NCBI RefSeq assembly: GCF_944324995.1
Contig: NZ_CALUYL010000023.1
Span: 1-58,312 of the forward strand
Origin: an uncultured Mailhella sp.
GTDB taxonomy: Bacteria > Desulfobacterota > Desulfovibrionia > Desulfovibrionales > Desulfovibrionaceae
Direction of reading: 5' to 3'
Length of the DNA: 58,312 nucleotides
Below the pieces are notes generated by a model. The model saw nothing but the letters and a program-made list of their open reading frames with translations, did no database searches and had not been told where the DNA came from. The position numbers were made by a program, and so were the translations under genes. Within the stretch, counting starts at the first letter, position 1; every line of letters starts with the position of its first letter. This document shows, one piece after another, positions 21,591-30,863 of the stretch.

Positions 21591-22787
21591 ATGGCAAAGG
21601 TACTCATCATCGGCGCCGGCGGCGTCAGCTCCGTCGCCACGCACAAGTGCGCACAGGCCGCTGACGTTTTTACCGACATCGTGCTCGCGAGCCGCACCAA
21701 GGCCAAATGCGACGCCATCGCCGCGAGCGTCAAGGAACGCTGCGGCCGCGACATCGAAACCGCCAAGGTCGATGCCGACAACGTGCCCGAACTCACGGCG
21801 CTCATCCGCCGCGTGCAGCCCGATCTGGTCATGAACATCGCCCTGCCCTATCAGGATCTGCACATCATGGACGCCTGCCTCGAAGCCGGCGTGAACTATC
21901 TCGACACCGCCAACTACGAACCGCCGAACGACGCCCACTTCGAATACAAATGGCAGTGGGCCTATCAGCAGAAGTTCAAGGACGCCGGTCTCTGCGCCCT
22001 GCTCGGCTCCGGCTTCGATCCCGGCGTGACCAACGTGTTCTGCGCCTACGCCCAGAAGCACCTTCTCGACGAAATCAACGTGCTCGACATCATCGACGCC
22101 AATGCCGGCGATCACGGCCTGCCCTTCGCCACCAACTTCAACCCCGAAATCAATCTGCGCGAAGTGTCGGCCAAGGGCCGCTACTGGGAACGCGGCGAAT
22201 GGGTGGAAACCGATCCCCTCTCCTGGAAGATGAACTTCGACTTCCCCGAAGGCATCGGCAAGCGCAACTGCTACCTCATGTATCATGAGGAACTCGAATC
22301 GCTCGTGCAGAACCTCAAGGGCATCCGCCGCGCCCGCTTCTGGATGACCTTCGGCGACGCCTACCTGAACCACCTGCAGGTGTTCAAGAACGTGGGCCTC
22401 ATCGGCATCGAGCCCGTGAAGTTCCAGGGTCACGACATCGTGCCGCTGCAGTTCCTCGCCAAGCTCCTGCCCGATCCCGCGTCCCTCGGCCCCCGCACCG
22501 TGGGCAAGACCTGCATCGGCTGCCTCATGCACGGCGTCAAGGACGGCAAGAAGCGCACCGTGTACATCTACAACATCTGCGATCATCAGGAATGCTACCG
22601 CGAACTCGGTTCGCAGGCCATTTCCTACACCACCGGCGTGCCCGCCATGGTCGGCGCCATGATGATGGTCACCGGCAAGTGGAACAAGCCCGGCGTGTGG
22701 AACATGGAACAGATGGATCCCGATCCCTTCCTGGAAGAACTCGGCAAGTACGGTCTGCCCTGGAAGGTCACCGAACCCGACCTCTGA
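21591..22787 (+). CDS. Carboxynorspermidine/carboxyspermidine dehydrogenase (saccharopine dehydrogenase family)
   Basis: A 398-residue NADPH enzyme that joins putrescine (or diaminopropane) to aspartate semialdehyde to form carboxyspermidine. The Rossmann motif GAGGVSS is at residues 8-14, and GSGFDPGVTNVF and NAGDHGLPFATNFNPEINLRE-like segments are typical of this branch and not of saccharopine reductase. It lies between speA and nspC, whose product decarboxylates its product, which strongly supports this role. AAGGAG precedes the ATG by nine bases. The gene ends in a clear terminator. Confidence 0.93.
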   Translation: MAKVLIIGAGGVSSVATHKCAQAADVFTDIVLASRTKAKCDAIAASVKERCGRDIETAKVDADNVPELTALIRRVQPDLVMNIALPYQDLHIMDACLEAGVNYLDTANYEPPNDAHFEYKWQWAYQQKFKDAGLCALLGSGFDPGVTNVFCAYAQKHLLDEINVLDIIDANAGDHGLPFATNFNPEINLREVSAKGRYWERGEWVETDPLSWKMNFDFPEGIGKRNCYLMYHEELESLVQNLKGIRRARFWMTFGDAYLNHLQVFKNVGLIGIEPVKFQGHDIVPLQFLAKLLPDPASLGPRTVGKTCIGCLMHGVKDGKKRTVYIYNICDHQECYRELGSQAISYTTGVPAMVGAMMMVTGKWNKPGVWNMEQMDPDPFLEELGKYGLPWKVTEPDL

Positions 22788-22889
22788 TTGACGGCGGAGC
22801 CCGGAACGCCGACGACGCCGTGCCGCGGCTCTGCCGCGCCGTTTTCGACGCCGCGCGTTTCCGGAGCTCCGAACCTTGACTGCACAACG

Positions 22890-22920
22890 AAAGCGGCCGG
22901 GACACGCCCGTCCGCTTTTT
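22890..22920 (+). terminator. Terminator after carboxyspermidine dehydrogenase
   Basis: AAAGCGG-C-CGGG-(5)-CCCG-T-CCGCTTT followed by more Ts: a two-part stem with one opposed mismatch. Confidence 0.8.
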
Positions 22921-22936
22921 CGTTCCCGGAGTTGCC

Positions 22937-23155
22937 ATGACGGCCGAAGAACAGATAGCCAGACTCGAAGAACTGGCCTATTTTCAGGAAAAGCTGCTCT
23001 CGCAGCTCAACGAGGCCCTGACCGGTCAGCAGAAGCAGCTCGACATACTGGAAAAACGCCTTGCCGAGCTGGAAGAAAACGTGACCGCCCTCATGAACGC
23101 GCAGGACGGCCCGGTCAACACGCTGCCTCCGCACTACATGCCGGAACGCTACTAG
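22937..23155 (+). CDS. slyX: SlyX family coiled-coil protein
   Basis: A 72-residue acidic protein that is almost wholly one coiled coil (EEQIARLEELAYFQEKLL...) and ends PPHYMPERY; the PPHY tail is the mark of the SlyX family. Its function is unknown. The start follows the terminator of the previous gene by about 16 bases, with CGGAG seven bases before the ATG. It sits inside the polyamine cluster, but nothing in the sequence links it to that pathway. Confidence 0.88.
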   Translation: MTAEEQIARLEELAYFQEKLLSQLNEALTGQQKQLDILEKRLAELEENVTALMNAQDGPVNTLPPHYMPERY

Positions 23156-23393
23156 CGCCCCGCAAAAAACGCGGAAGAAACGGGAACGCCCCGAGCCGCC
23201 TGTGCCCCGCGCCCCGACAGCGGGAAAGCCCTGTGCCCCCGCGCGAGCCTGCGCGGAGCCGACAGCGCGGAATCCCTGCGCATCCGCCGGCCCGAAAGCC
23301 TGAGTCACCCCCTGCGCGACCGCGTTTTGCCTCGTGCCCCCAGTATGCCGGCCTGCCGAACCGATCCGCCCATCCTTCAACCCTCCGAGCGCC

Positions 23394-24587
23394 ATGAACG
23401 AATATCTTGCCAAACTCCGTCCCGAAGCGTGGCCTTCCCCCTGCTTCGTCACCGATCTTGCCATGCTGAGAAAGAACGTCGCCATTCTCGACGACGTGCA
23501 GAAGCGCACGGGCGCAAAAATCATGCTTGCGCTCAAGTGCTTTTCCCAGTGGATGACCTTTCCCGTGCTTTCGCGCGCCATGCGCGGCCCTCTCTACGGC
23601 TGCTGCGCAAGCTCGCCCGACGAAGCCAGACTGGCCAAAGAGGATTTTTGCGGCGAAGTTCACGCCTTTGCCGCGGCCTGGAGCGAAGAGGAACTTGCCG
23701 AAACCCTGCGCTACGCCGACCACATCGTGTTCAACTCCTTCGCGCAGTGGAAGAAGTTCCGCCCGCTGGTGCAGAAGGCCGAACAGGAACGCGGCATGAG
23801 CATTGAATGCGGTCTGCGCCTCAATCCCGAGCATTCGGAAGGCGCGGTGCCCATCTACGACCCCTGCTCGCCGGGCTCCCGTCTCGGCATTCGTCCCGCC
23901 GCCTTCCACGCCGAGCTCGAAAAGGATCCGCACGCGCTGGACGGCATAAGCGGTCTGCACTTCCACACGCTCTGCGAACAGAATGCCGACAGTCTGGCCC
24001 GCACGCTGGACGCCGTGGAAAAGCACTTCGGCGCATATTTTTCCCGCATGAAGTGGATCAACTTCGGCGGCGGCCATCACATCACCCGCGCCGACTACGA
24101 CATTGAGCTGCTGTGCCGCTGCATCGAGCACGTGCGCGACGCCTACCATGTGCAGGTATATCTCGAACCGGGCGAGGCCGTGGCCCTCAACGCAGGCGTG
24201 CTCGTGGCCACCGTGCTCGACGTGGTGCAGGCCGACATGCCCGTGGCCATTCTCGACACCTCCGCCGCCTGCCACATGCCCGACGTGCTGGAAATGCCCT
24301 ACCGGCCGAACGTCATCGGCGCGGGCGAGCCCGGCGAAAAGAACTTCACCTGCCGCCTGGCGGGCAAGTCGTGCCTCGCGGGCGACGTCATCGGCGAATA
24401 TTCCTTCGATGAACCGCTCAAGAGCGGCGACAAACTGGTGTTTCTCGACATGGCCATCTACAGCATGGTGAAGACCACCACCTTCAACGGTCTGCGCCTG
24501 CCCTCCATCGCCATCTGGGACTCGGAAACCGATCAGCGCCGCGTCACCCGCACCTTCGGCTACGAGGACTTCCGCGGCCGCCTGTAA
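23394..24587 (+). CDS. nspC: Carboxynorspermidine/carboxyspermidine decarboxylase NspC
   Basis: A PLP-dependent decarboxylase of the alanine-racemase fold that releases CO2 from carboxyspermidine to give spermidine. The 397-residue protein has Lys48 in IMLALKCFSQW for PLP, GLHFHTLCEQ, the INFGGGHHITR phosphate site, and EPGEAV near the C-terminal barrel. The start at ATG 23394 matches the family N-terminus (PSPCFVTDLAMLRKN follows); the ribosome-binding site is weak. With speA and the dehydrogenase it completes an aspartate-semialdehyde-dependent spermidine route that does not need S-adenosylmethionine decarboxylase. Confidence 0.95.
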   Translation: MNEYLAKLRPEAWPSPCFVTDLAMLRKNVAILDDVQKRTGAKIMLALKCFSQWMTFPVLSRAMRGPLYGCCASSPDEARLAKEDFCGEVHAFAAAWSEEELAETLRYADHIVFNSFAQWKKFRPLVQKAEQERGMSIECGLRLNPEHSEGAVPIYDPCSPGSRLGIRPAAFHAELEKDPHALDGISGLHFHTLCEQNADSLARTLDAVEKHFGAYFSRMKWINFGGGHHITRADYDIELLCRCIEHVRDAYHVQVYLEPGEAVALNAGVLVATVLDVVQADMPVAILDTSAACHMPDVLEMPYRPNVIGAGEPGEKNFTCRLAGKSCLAGDVIGEYSFDEPLKSGDKLVFLDMAIYSMVKTTTFNGLRLPSIAIWDSETDQRRVTRTFGYEDFRGRL

Positions 24588-24652
24588 CCGAACGCCGAAA
24601 GGACGACCCCGCTCTTCCGGGCGTCGCCGCGCACCGACAAACCATGAACGAA

Positions 24653-24680
24653 CCCCGACGGGATGCCCGCCGGGGTTTTT
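24653..24680 (+). terminator. nspC terminator
   Basis: CCCCGACGGG-ATG-CCCGCCGGGG, one internal mismatch, followed by five Ts. Confidence 0.85.
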
Positions 24681-25166
24681 CTTTGCCCGCAAAACGCCGC
24701 AGGCTTCCCCCTTTCCCGTCGCGTGCCGCAAGGACTCCTGCGGAAACATGCGGGAGCCGACGCCCTTCACGTATGCGAATACTCCCGCAGCAGCGCAGAA
24801 CACTTGCCGGAAACGCCATCCACAAGGCACATCCGCGTCTTTCCCTGTGCAAAAGCAGGCATCGGCAGCATCAAAAAACTTTCATGATGCAATACTCAAA
24901 CAAAGTATAAAAGTATTATCATACTATTATAATACACATGTAAAAAACCGCTTTTCTACTCTAATAAAACTCATACATGAGCGCATAATAACGTGTAAAA
25001 AACTGAACATTCTAATCATTATCATATTGTTTTCGTCATAAAAAAGAAACTATACCTTTTCCATGCCTTTCATTAAAGGCCACAATCCTGACTTCTTTCT
25101 TCGGCATCAGTCATGGAACGTTATCCATGCGGAAGGCGGTCAGGCAAAACAGTGGGAAGGTATGAT
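24681..25166 (+). promoter_or_regulatory. A+T-rich control region of the porin gene
   Basis: From about 24880 the sequence turns strongly A+T-rich, unlike its surroundings. It holds an inverted repeat GTATTAT-(9)-ATAATAC at 24913-24935 that overlaps a TATAAT. A repeated TGTAAAAAAC element occurs near 24940 and 24992. A TAATCATTATC element, half of a Fur-box-like sequence, is at 25013-25023. The best promoter is TTGTTT (25027-25032), 18 bases, TATACC (25051-25056). A short hairpin GCCTTT-CATT-AAAGGC (25065-25080) lies in the leader. No gene is supported here; regulator identities are guesses. Confidence 0.55.
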
Positions 25167-26651
25167 ATGAAAAAGCTTCTTACCCTCATGCTGGCGGCGG
25201 GAATGACGCTCGCTGCGGCGAACGGCGCGCAGGCCGTGGACGTCAAGGTCAGCGGAACCTACGACTTTTCCTTCAGCGGCTCCGACAATCTCAACGGCGA
25301 CAACTCCTTCATGAGTGATTCCGACTATCGCCACAACACCGGCAGAGAGCTGAATCAGCATCACTTCGACGTGTATCAGCGTCTGCGTCTCGGCATGGAC
25401 TTCATCATGTCCGAGCAGCTTTCCGCGTTCTATCAGGCGCAGATAGGCATCTTCAACTGGGGCGGCTCCTACAAGGGCGCGAGCAAGATGGAAAACGACG
25501 GCGGCGCTCTCGGCACCCGCGCCACCAACATCACCACCCGCCTCGCCTACCTCGACTGGATGATTCCTCAGACCGACATTCATGTCCGCATGGGCCAGCA
25601 GGAAGTGCTGCTTCCCAACTACGTGGCCGGCAGCCCCATTCTCGACGATCCCGCCACCGGCGTGTTCATTTCCGCTCCCGTGACCGACACCTTCTCGGCC
25701 AACGCCTTCTGGATGCGCGCCGTGTCCGATCCGCTGAAGAACTCCTACGGCGAATACGAATACGACAACGCCGACGTCGATCTCTTCGGCCTCATCGGCG
25801 ACTTCAAGTACGATTACTTCCGCGTGACCCCCTGGGGCATGATCGGTCACGGCGGCAGCAACTTCGGCGACGTGTCCAACGCCGGCCCCACGCCTTCCGG
25901 CCTGCTGCCCTTCAACGGCATGAACCGCCTCAGCTGGAACAACGGCACGCTCACCGCCACGCCCGACGGTTCCGATTCCACGCTCTGGTTCGCCGGCCTC
26001 GGCGGCGAATTCACCTTCTTTGATCCGCTGCGCCTCGCCCTCGACTTCTATTACAGCGGCAACAAGAACGACAGCGCCTCCACGGAACGTGAAGGCTGGT
26101 ACCTCGCCGCCCTCGCCGAATACCGTCTGCCCTGGTTCGTGCCCGCGGTGAAGGCCTGGTACGCTTCCGGCGACGACAGCAAGGTGACCAACGGCTCCGA
26201 ACAGCCCCTGTACCTCTCCGGCGGCTTCGAGCCCGGCGCGAGTTCCTACTTCAAGGGCCGCTTCAACATCGCCAACACCATAGACAACGGCAGCGCCGGC
26301 GGCACCTGGGGCGTGAGCGCGCAGCTCAACGACATCAGCTTCATCGAAGACCTTTCGCACGATCTGCGCGTCACCTACTTCCGCGGCACCAACAGCAGCA
26401 ACATGCCCAACATCATCAACAACGTGTACGGCGGCTCCGTCACTCCCGCCAACTACCTCACCACCAAGGACCACGTTGTGGAACTCGATTTCGACACCTC
26501 CTACCAGATCTACAAGAACTTCGTCTCCGTTCTGGAACTCAGCTACGCCTTCCAGGACTTTGACGGCGGCGTGTGGAAGAACGCCGCGGGCGAAGGCGGA
26601 GACTTCTCCAACGCCTGGCGCGCCGCGCTGAACTTCCGCTATCGCTTCTAG
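25167..26651 (+). CDS. Outer-membrane porin, Desulfovibrio homotrimeric type
   Basis: A 494-residue outer-membrane beta-barrel protein. A classical signal peptide (MKKLLTLMLAAG...) is cleaved after about NGAQA, and the mature chain starts VDVKVSGTYDF. Alternating amphipathic strands with aromatic girdles run throughout, and the chain ends in FRYRF with a C-terminal Phe for BAM recognition. It matches the abundant Desulfovibrio porins of about 450-500 residues that form trimers. The ATG 25167 has GGGAAGG six bases upstream. The long A+T-rich upstream region suggests heavy regulation and high expression. Confidence 0.9.
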   Translation: MKKLLTLMLAAGMTLAAANGAQAVDVKVSGTYDFSFSGSDNLNGDNSFMSDSDYRHNTGRELNQHHFDVYQRLRLGMDFIMSEQLSAFYQAQIGIFNWGGSYKGASKMENDGGALGTRATNITTRLAYLDWMIPQTDIHVRMGQQEVLLPNYVAGSPILDDPATGVFISAPVTDTFSANAFWMRAVSDPLKNSYGEYEYDNADVDLFGLIGDFKYDYFRVTPWGMIGHGGSNFGDVSNAGPTPSGLLPFNGMNRLSWNNGTLTATPDGSDSTLWFAGLGGEFTFFDPLRLALDFYYSGNKNDSASTEREGWYLAALAEYRLPWFVPAVKAWYASGDDSKVTNGSEQPLYLSGGFEPGASSYFKGRFNIANTIDNGSAGGTWGVSAQLNDISFIEDLSHDLRVTYFRGTNSSNMPNIINNVYGGSVTPANYLTTKDHVVELDFDTSYQIYKNFVSVLELSYAFQDFDGGVWKNAAGEGGDFSNAWRAALNFRYRF

Positions 26652-26739
26652 CCCGTTTTTTTGGTCCTGCCGTCCCCGCCTTTCTCTTCTCAGTCATTCC
26701 GGGAGAAAGCCGGATCCCTCAGGCGACCGGACTCGAAAA

Positions 26740-26772
26740 AAGGCCGACTCCTCGGAGTCGGCCTTCTTTTTT
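26740..26772. terminator. Bidirectional terminator between porin and MFS genes
   Basis: AAGGCCGACTCC pairs with GGAGTCGGCCTT around a two-base turn, with an A-run before and a T-run after, so it can end both the rightward porin and the leftward MFS transcripts. Confidence 0.9.
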
Positions 26773-26805
26773 AATCTCTCTGTCCGGCGAGCCGTCGCCT
26801 TCACG

Positions 26806-27954
26806 CTAGGCGCGGGGGTCGGCGTCGCGCACTGCGCCCGCCCCCAGAAACATGACGGCGCACAGCCCGACCACCACGCCCATGGCCTCCTGAAGACCGA
26901 CCAGCGATCCCAGCATGCCGATGAGCGGAGGAATGAAAAGCTGTCCGCTCGCGGCGAGCATGGAAAGAATGGCCGCCACCGTGCCGGCGGGCATGTCGTG
27001 ACGGCGTCCCGCAGCACTGAAAATGATGGGCACGCTGACCGAAAGGCCCAGTCCCATGAACGCGTATCCCAGCAGACAGAGCGCCGGCCACGGAGAAAGA
27101 AGCGCCGTCAGAATGCCGCAGAGCGCGCATCCGCAGCAGACCCGCAGAAGTCTGGCGTCGCCGAAATGTTCGCGCAGCCGGTCGCCGAAAAAGCGCATGG
27201 CCACCATGGCCACGGAAAACGACGCGTAGGCCAGCGCGGCCGTCTGCTCCGACGCGCCCTTCACTTCATGCAGAAGCAGCACGCCCCACTCGCCCACCGA
27301 ACCTTCCGAGGAATAGGAACAGAGCATGAGAACGCCGAACACCAGCACCCAGAGCGGCGGCCGCGAAAGGCGCTCCCGCTTTTCCCTGGGACGCGGCGCG
27401 TCGCGCAGAAGCTGCCGGGCGAAAAAAGGAAGAAGAACAAGAAGAATCAGCGCCGCTCCGGCAAAATGACCGAAGGGGGAAACTTCCCACGCGGCCATGA
27501 CCGATCCGCCGAGCGCCCCGAGCAGGCCGCCCGAGCTGTAGAGCGCGTGCATGGAGGAAATGACGGGACGACGCATGGCCGACTCCACCAGAATCGAACC
27601 GGTGTTGATGCCCACGTCGTTCACGCCGATGGCAAAACCCAGAAGCGCAAAGAGCAGACACGCCGAAAAAAATCCCGAGGCCAGCCCCATGCAGGGAAAA
27701 AGCAGAATGAGCGCACCGCCGGCCAGCGTCAGCACGGTGCGGCAGCCCATGCGGGAAACGGCCCATCCCGCCAGCGGAAAGGAAACCAGACCGCCGAGCC
27801 CCATGCACAGCAGCATCACGCCCACATCGGCGTCGCTCAGCAGCGCCCGCGCCTTGATGGCGGGCATGCGGGACATCACGCTTCCGTAGGCAAGCCCCGC
27901 GACGGCAAAGAAAAAGGAACAGGCCCAGCGCGGCCCTACAACCGGAAAATGCAT
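26806..27954 (-). CDS. MFS transporter (YbjJ-like)
   Basis: A 382-residue permease with twelve predicted membrane segments in two six-helix halves joined by a basic loop (PRPREKRERLSRPP). The segment YGSVMSRMPAIK after helix 1 and the motif GWAVSRMGCRTVL between helices 2 and 3 fit the YbjJ-type branch; the substrate is unknown. The frame is open 16 codons further upstream (to 28002), but ATG 27954 is the one with AAGGGG at proper spacing and starts right at the first helix. It is divergent from tag. Confidence 0.88.
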   Translation of the reverse strand: MHFPVVGPRWACSFFFAVAGLAYGSVMSRMPAIKARALLSDADVGVMLLCMGLGGLVSFPLAGWAVSRMGCRTVLTLAGGALILLFPCMGLASGFFSACLLFALLGFAIGVNDVGINTGSILVESAMRRPVISSMHALYSSGGLLGALGGSVMAAWEVSPFGHFAGAALILLVLLPFFARQLLRDAPRPREKRERLSRPPLWVLVFGVLMLCSYSSEGSVGEWGVLLLHEVKGASEQTAALAYASFSVAMVAMRFFGDRLREHFGDARLLRVCCGCALCGILTALLSPWPALCLLGYAFMGLGLSVSVPIIFSAAGRRHDMPAGTVAAILSMLAASGQLFIPPLIGMLGSLVGLQEAMGVVVGLCAVMFLGAGAVRDADPRA

Positions 27955-28127
27955 GACGCCCCTTGCCGCCGTTTTCCGGCGGGCTTTCATGAAATCAGAC
28001 ACGGGATCGGAACGGAAGTCGTTCCGGTCTCGACGAGAAGGGTATCGGCAGGACCGGCGGCACTGTCAAGCGCGGCGCTGTACTTCGCCGAAGAAACAGG
28101 GCACTATGCCGCAAGGAGGATTCCGTC

Positions 28128-28745
28128 ATGGAAAACGCCGGTTGCGCATGGAGCCGAAACGACGCTCTTCTGCGCCGCTATCACGACACCGAATGGGGCG
28201 TTCCCGTACGCGACGACAGACTGCTTTTCGAGCATCTGACGCTGGAAGTCATGCAGTGCGGCCTGAACTGGCTGCTCATGCTGAAAAAACGGGAAATTTT
28301 CCGGCAGGCGCTGGCGGGCTTTGATCCTTCGCGCCTTGCCGCCTTCACGGAAAACGACGTAAACGCCGCCCTCGCCGTTCCCGGCATGATACGCTCGCGG
28401 CGCAAGGTGGAAGCCGTAGCCGCCAACGCGCGCGCCTTTCTCGCCGTGCAGAAGGAATTCGGCTCCTTTCACGCCTGGCTGTGGAACTTTACCGACGGAC
28501 GCATGCTGGTGTACGAAAGTCACGCCGCGTCCGTTCCGGCCAGCAACGAACTTTCCGACCGCATCAGCGCGGCGCTGAAAAAACGCGGCTTCCGCTATGT
28601 GGGAAGCATTACCGTCTATTCTCTGCTTCAGGCCTGCGGCGTCGTCAACGATCACGAACCGGACTGTCCGCGCTTTTCCGAAGTCATGCGCGGCGTCGAG
28701 GTGGCGCATCTGGAACGCCGGGCCCCTCTTTCGGAGGAATCATGA
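28128..28745 (+). CDS. tag: DNA-3-methyladenine glycosylase I
   Basis: Tag removes 3-methyladenine from alkylated DNA. The 205-residue protein keeps the structural zinc site of the family: Cys6, His19, His176 and Cys180, at almost the same numbers as the E. coli enzyme. The WG...DD...FEHLTLE core and ...GLNWLLMLKKRE... helix that line the base pocket are present. AAGGAGG precedes the ATG. Its last codons overlap the start of the next gene (ATGA), so the two are co-translated. Confidence 0.95.
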   Translation: MENAGCAWSRNDALLRRYHDTEWGVPVRDDRLLFEHLTLEVMQCGLNWLLMLKKREIFRQALAGFDPSRLAAFTENDVNAALAVPGMIRSRRKVEAVAANARAFLAVQKEFGSFHAWLWNFTDGRMLVYESHAASVPASNELSDRISAALKKRGFRYVGSITVYSLLQACGVVNDHEPDCPRFSEVMRGVEVAHLERRAPLSEES

Positions 28746-29434
28746 AACTGCTCTCCCTGATCGTTTCCCTGGCCGTGACGCTGGGCGCGCACGCCGCCTG
28801 CGCCGCGCAGAGCGCCGTATCGACCTACACCGAAGAAGCGCCTTCCGTCAGCATCCGCGCCACCTGGCAGCGCTTCGGCCTGACACGGCCGGACAACGCC
28901 TCCGACGACACGGTGCGCAACGCCGTGGCCGCCTTCCGCAGCATGGCCGCCGAAGAGCGCGAACAGATGCGCTCGCTCCGGGCCGATGATCCCGACATGC
29001 CCGAACACACGTACGAAATGGATCTTGAAGGCGTGATTTCCGGCAACGACAAGGTGGCGGGCATACTCTGGAAGGACTATCAGTACCTCGGCGGAGCCCA
29101 CGGAAGCCTGACGCTGAGCAGCCGCAACTACACGCGCTCGGACGGCAGGGAAGTGCGGCTTCAGGATCTTTTCCGCAGGCCTGACAAGGCGCTGACGCTG
29201 TTTAGCGAGCTTTCGCGAAAGAAACTCGCGCAGCGCGATCTGCCGCAGGACATGGTGGAAGCGGGCACCGCGCCCGATCAGGAAAACTTTCAGGTCTTTC
29301 TGCTGGAAAAGGACGGCATTACCCTGTATTTCAGCCCCTATCAGGTGGGGCCGTGGTCGGAAGGCGTGGTGACCGTCACGCTGTCCCTCCGGGAGCTTGC
29401 CGCCGCCGAGCCGCACACGGCCTACTGGAAATAA
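28742..29434 (+). CDS. Exported DUF3298/RsiV-like domain protein
   Basis: A 230-residue protein with a cleavable signal peptide (MKLLSLIVSLAVTLGAHAACA) and a periplasmic domain of the DUF4163-DUF3298 type. The YLGGAHGS...NYTRSDGREVRLQDLF segment and the C-terminal YFSPYQVGPWSEG are characteristic. Such domains occur in RsiV-type anti-sigma factors and PdaC-type envelope proteins; no anti-sigma region or membrane helix is present here, so it is a free periplasmic protein of unknown role. GGAGGA sits just before the ATG, which overlaps the tag stop by four bases. Confidence 0.85.
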   Translation: MKLLSLIVSLAVTLGAHAACAAQSAVSTYTEEAPSVSIRATWQRFGLTRPDNASDDTVRNAVAAFRSMAAEEREQMRSLRADDPDMPEHTYEMDLEGVISGNDKVAGILWKDYQYLGGAHGSLTLSSRNYTRSDGREVRLQDLFRRPDKALTLFSELSRKKLAQRDLPQDMVEAGTAPDQENFQVFLLEKDGITLYFSPYQVGPWSEGVVTVTLSLRELAAAEPHTAYWK

Positions 29435-29759
29435 GCGCTCCGGCCGGGCCTTGCCTCGCGCCTCGGCGCGACGGCCGCAGAACATCAGGGTCGCGCCCCA
29501 AAAAACGCGCTGTCGCCCTTCGCAGGGCAGACGGCGCGCAGCGCAAAAAAACTCACGCCTTCGACGCGCCGTTGCCGGTTCGTCCGGCCTCTGCCCCTCG
29601 TTTCGAGGGCAGGAGCCTCAAGGCGCAAACGGCTCCGCGCGGCACGTTGTGTGCAAAGACTCACGCGCCGCACGACCTTCTCTTCTTCTTTCCGCAAAGC
29701 GCCTGCGCAGCTCGCGGAGCTCACGCCAGAGTGCAGGGCCCCCGCGAGCCGAACGCTAA
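29435..29759. other. Intergenic, nothing recognised
   Basis: G+C-rich sequence between two convergent genes. I find no gene, no clear terminator with a T-run and no repeat of note. Confidence 0.4.
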
Positions 29760-30863
29760 CTACCCGCGCGACTGCGCGAGTCCGCACTTCATGGCCTCAA
29801 TGCGACGCCACGACACCTTCACCCGCTCCGGGCTGACGCGCCCTTCCCGCACCAGCGAGGCGAGGGCCTGAAACACCTTGTCGTGCAGCAGCGGATCATA
29901 GGACAGATTGTTGCCGAAAAGCAGAATGTCGTTGCCGGCAAGCACGGCAAGACGCACCCGCTCTTCCAGCGAGCTCCCGGACACGGCTCCCATCTGCAAA
30001 TCGTCGCTCACGACCACGCCCTGCCAGCCGAGCCTGCGGCGCAGCAGCTGATCCACCACGGCGGGCGACAGCGAAGAGGGAAGATTCGCGTCGAGGCCGC
30101 GATGATACACGTGCGCCACCAGCACCATGCCGGGCCAGCCCCGGCGGAAAGCCTCCGCATAGGGCGCAAGCTCTTCCCGGCTCCATGTCTGCGTGACGTC
30201 CGGCAGTTCGTGATGAGAATCCTTGCCCGCGCTGCCGAGTCCGGGAAAATGCTTGAGCGCGGGCAGCACGCCCGCACGGTACAGGCCCTCGGCAAAGGCC
30301 AGAGCCCGCGGCGTCACCTGCGCAGAGTCGGAACCGAACAAGCGTCCGGCGTCGCCGAGTCCCGGGCTTTTCGCCGAGCGGTGCAGATCGACCACGGGAG
30401 CAAGATCCACGTTGATGCCGAGCTTTGCCATCTCGCTCCCGGCCCTGAAGCCGAGCGAACGCACGTTATCCGGCGACATGCGGCCCATCTGTTCGGCCGA
30501 AGGCAGCGGCTGAAAACCGCGCTCCGACTTCAGTCGACGCACCTTTCCGCCTTCCTGATCCACGGCCACGAGCAGCGTGCGGGGCGACGCCTTCTGCAGC
30601 GAAGACACGAGCTTCTTCACCTGCGACGGCGACTCAATGTTGTACAATCCGCTCTTTTTCGGCGACCTGTCGAACAGAATGACGCCGCCGAGCCTTCCCG
30701 CGGCCACGGCGTCGATGACGGACTGCGGCGCTTCCAGGCCGCGAAAGCCCACCATAATCATGGATCCGATCATCTCTTCCAGGGAAGGTTCGTCCTGCGC
30801 CGCCGCGCACGGATGCGGAAAAAGCCAGACAAGCGCCAGAACGACCACCAGAAATCTATGCAC
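29760..30863 (-). CDS. Exported glycoside hydrolase family 3 (beta-N-acetylhexosaminidase, NagZ-like)
   Basis: A 367-residue GH3 enzyme. It has a signal peptide (HRFLVVVLALVWLF...CAAA) and then the catalytic TIM barrel with DQEGGKVRRL, the KHFPGLGSAGKDSHHE acid-base loop (Asp-Ser-His dyad) and the nucleophile Asp in SDDLQMG. NagZ enzymes that recycle muropeptides are cytoplasmic in enteric bacteria; this one should act in the periplasm. The start is GTG 30863, with GAAGG five bases upstream, inside the last codons of the tetR gene (8-base overlap). It is therefore co-expressed with, and may be controlled by, that regulator. Confidence 0.9.
   Translation of the reverse strand: MHRFLVVVLALVWLFPHPCAAAQDEPSLEEMIGSMIMVGFRGLEAPQSVIDAVAAGRLGGVILFDRSPKKSGLYNIESPSQVKKLVSSLQKASPRTLLVAVDQEGGKVRRLKSERGFQPLPSAEQMGRMSPDNVRSLGFRAGSEMAKLGINVDLAPVVDLHRSAKSPGLGDAGRLFGSDSAQVTPRALAFAEGLYRAGVLPALKHFPGLGSAGKDSHHELPDVTQTWSREELAPYAEAFRRGWPGMVLVAHVYHRGLDANLPSSLSPAVVDQLLRRRLGWQGVVVSDDLQMGAVSGSSLEERVRLAVLAGNDILLFGNNLSYDPLLHDKVFQALASLVREGRVSPERVKVSWRRIEAMKCGLAQSRG

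Noticed and set aside
25013-25023. TAATCATTATC as a true Fur box
   Set aside because: Only about half of the 19-base consensus is present; kept only as a note in the porin control region.
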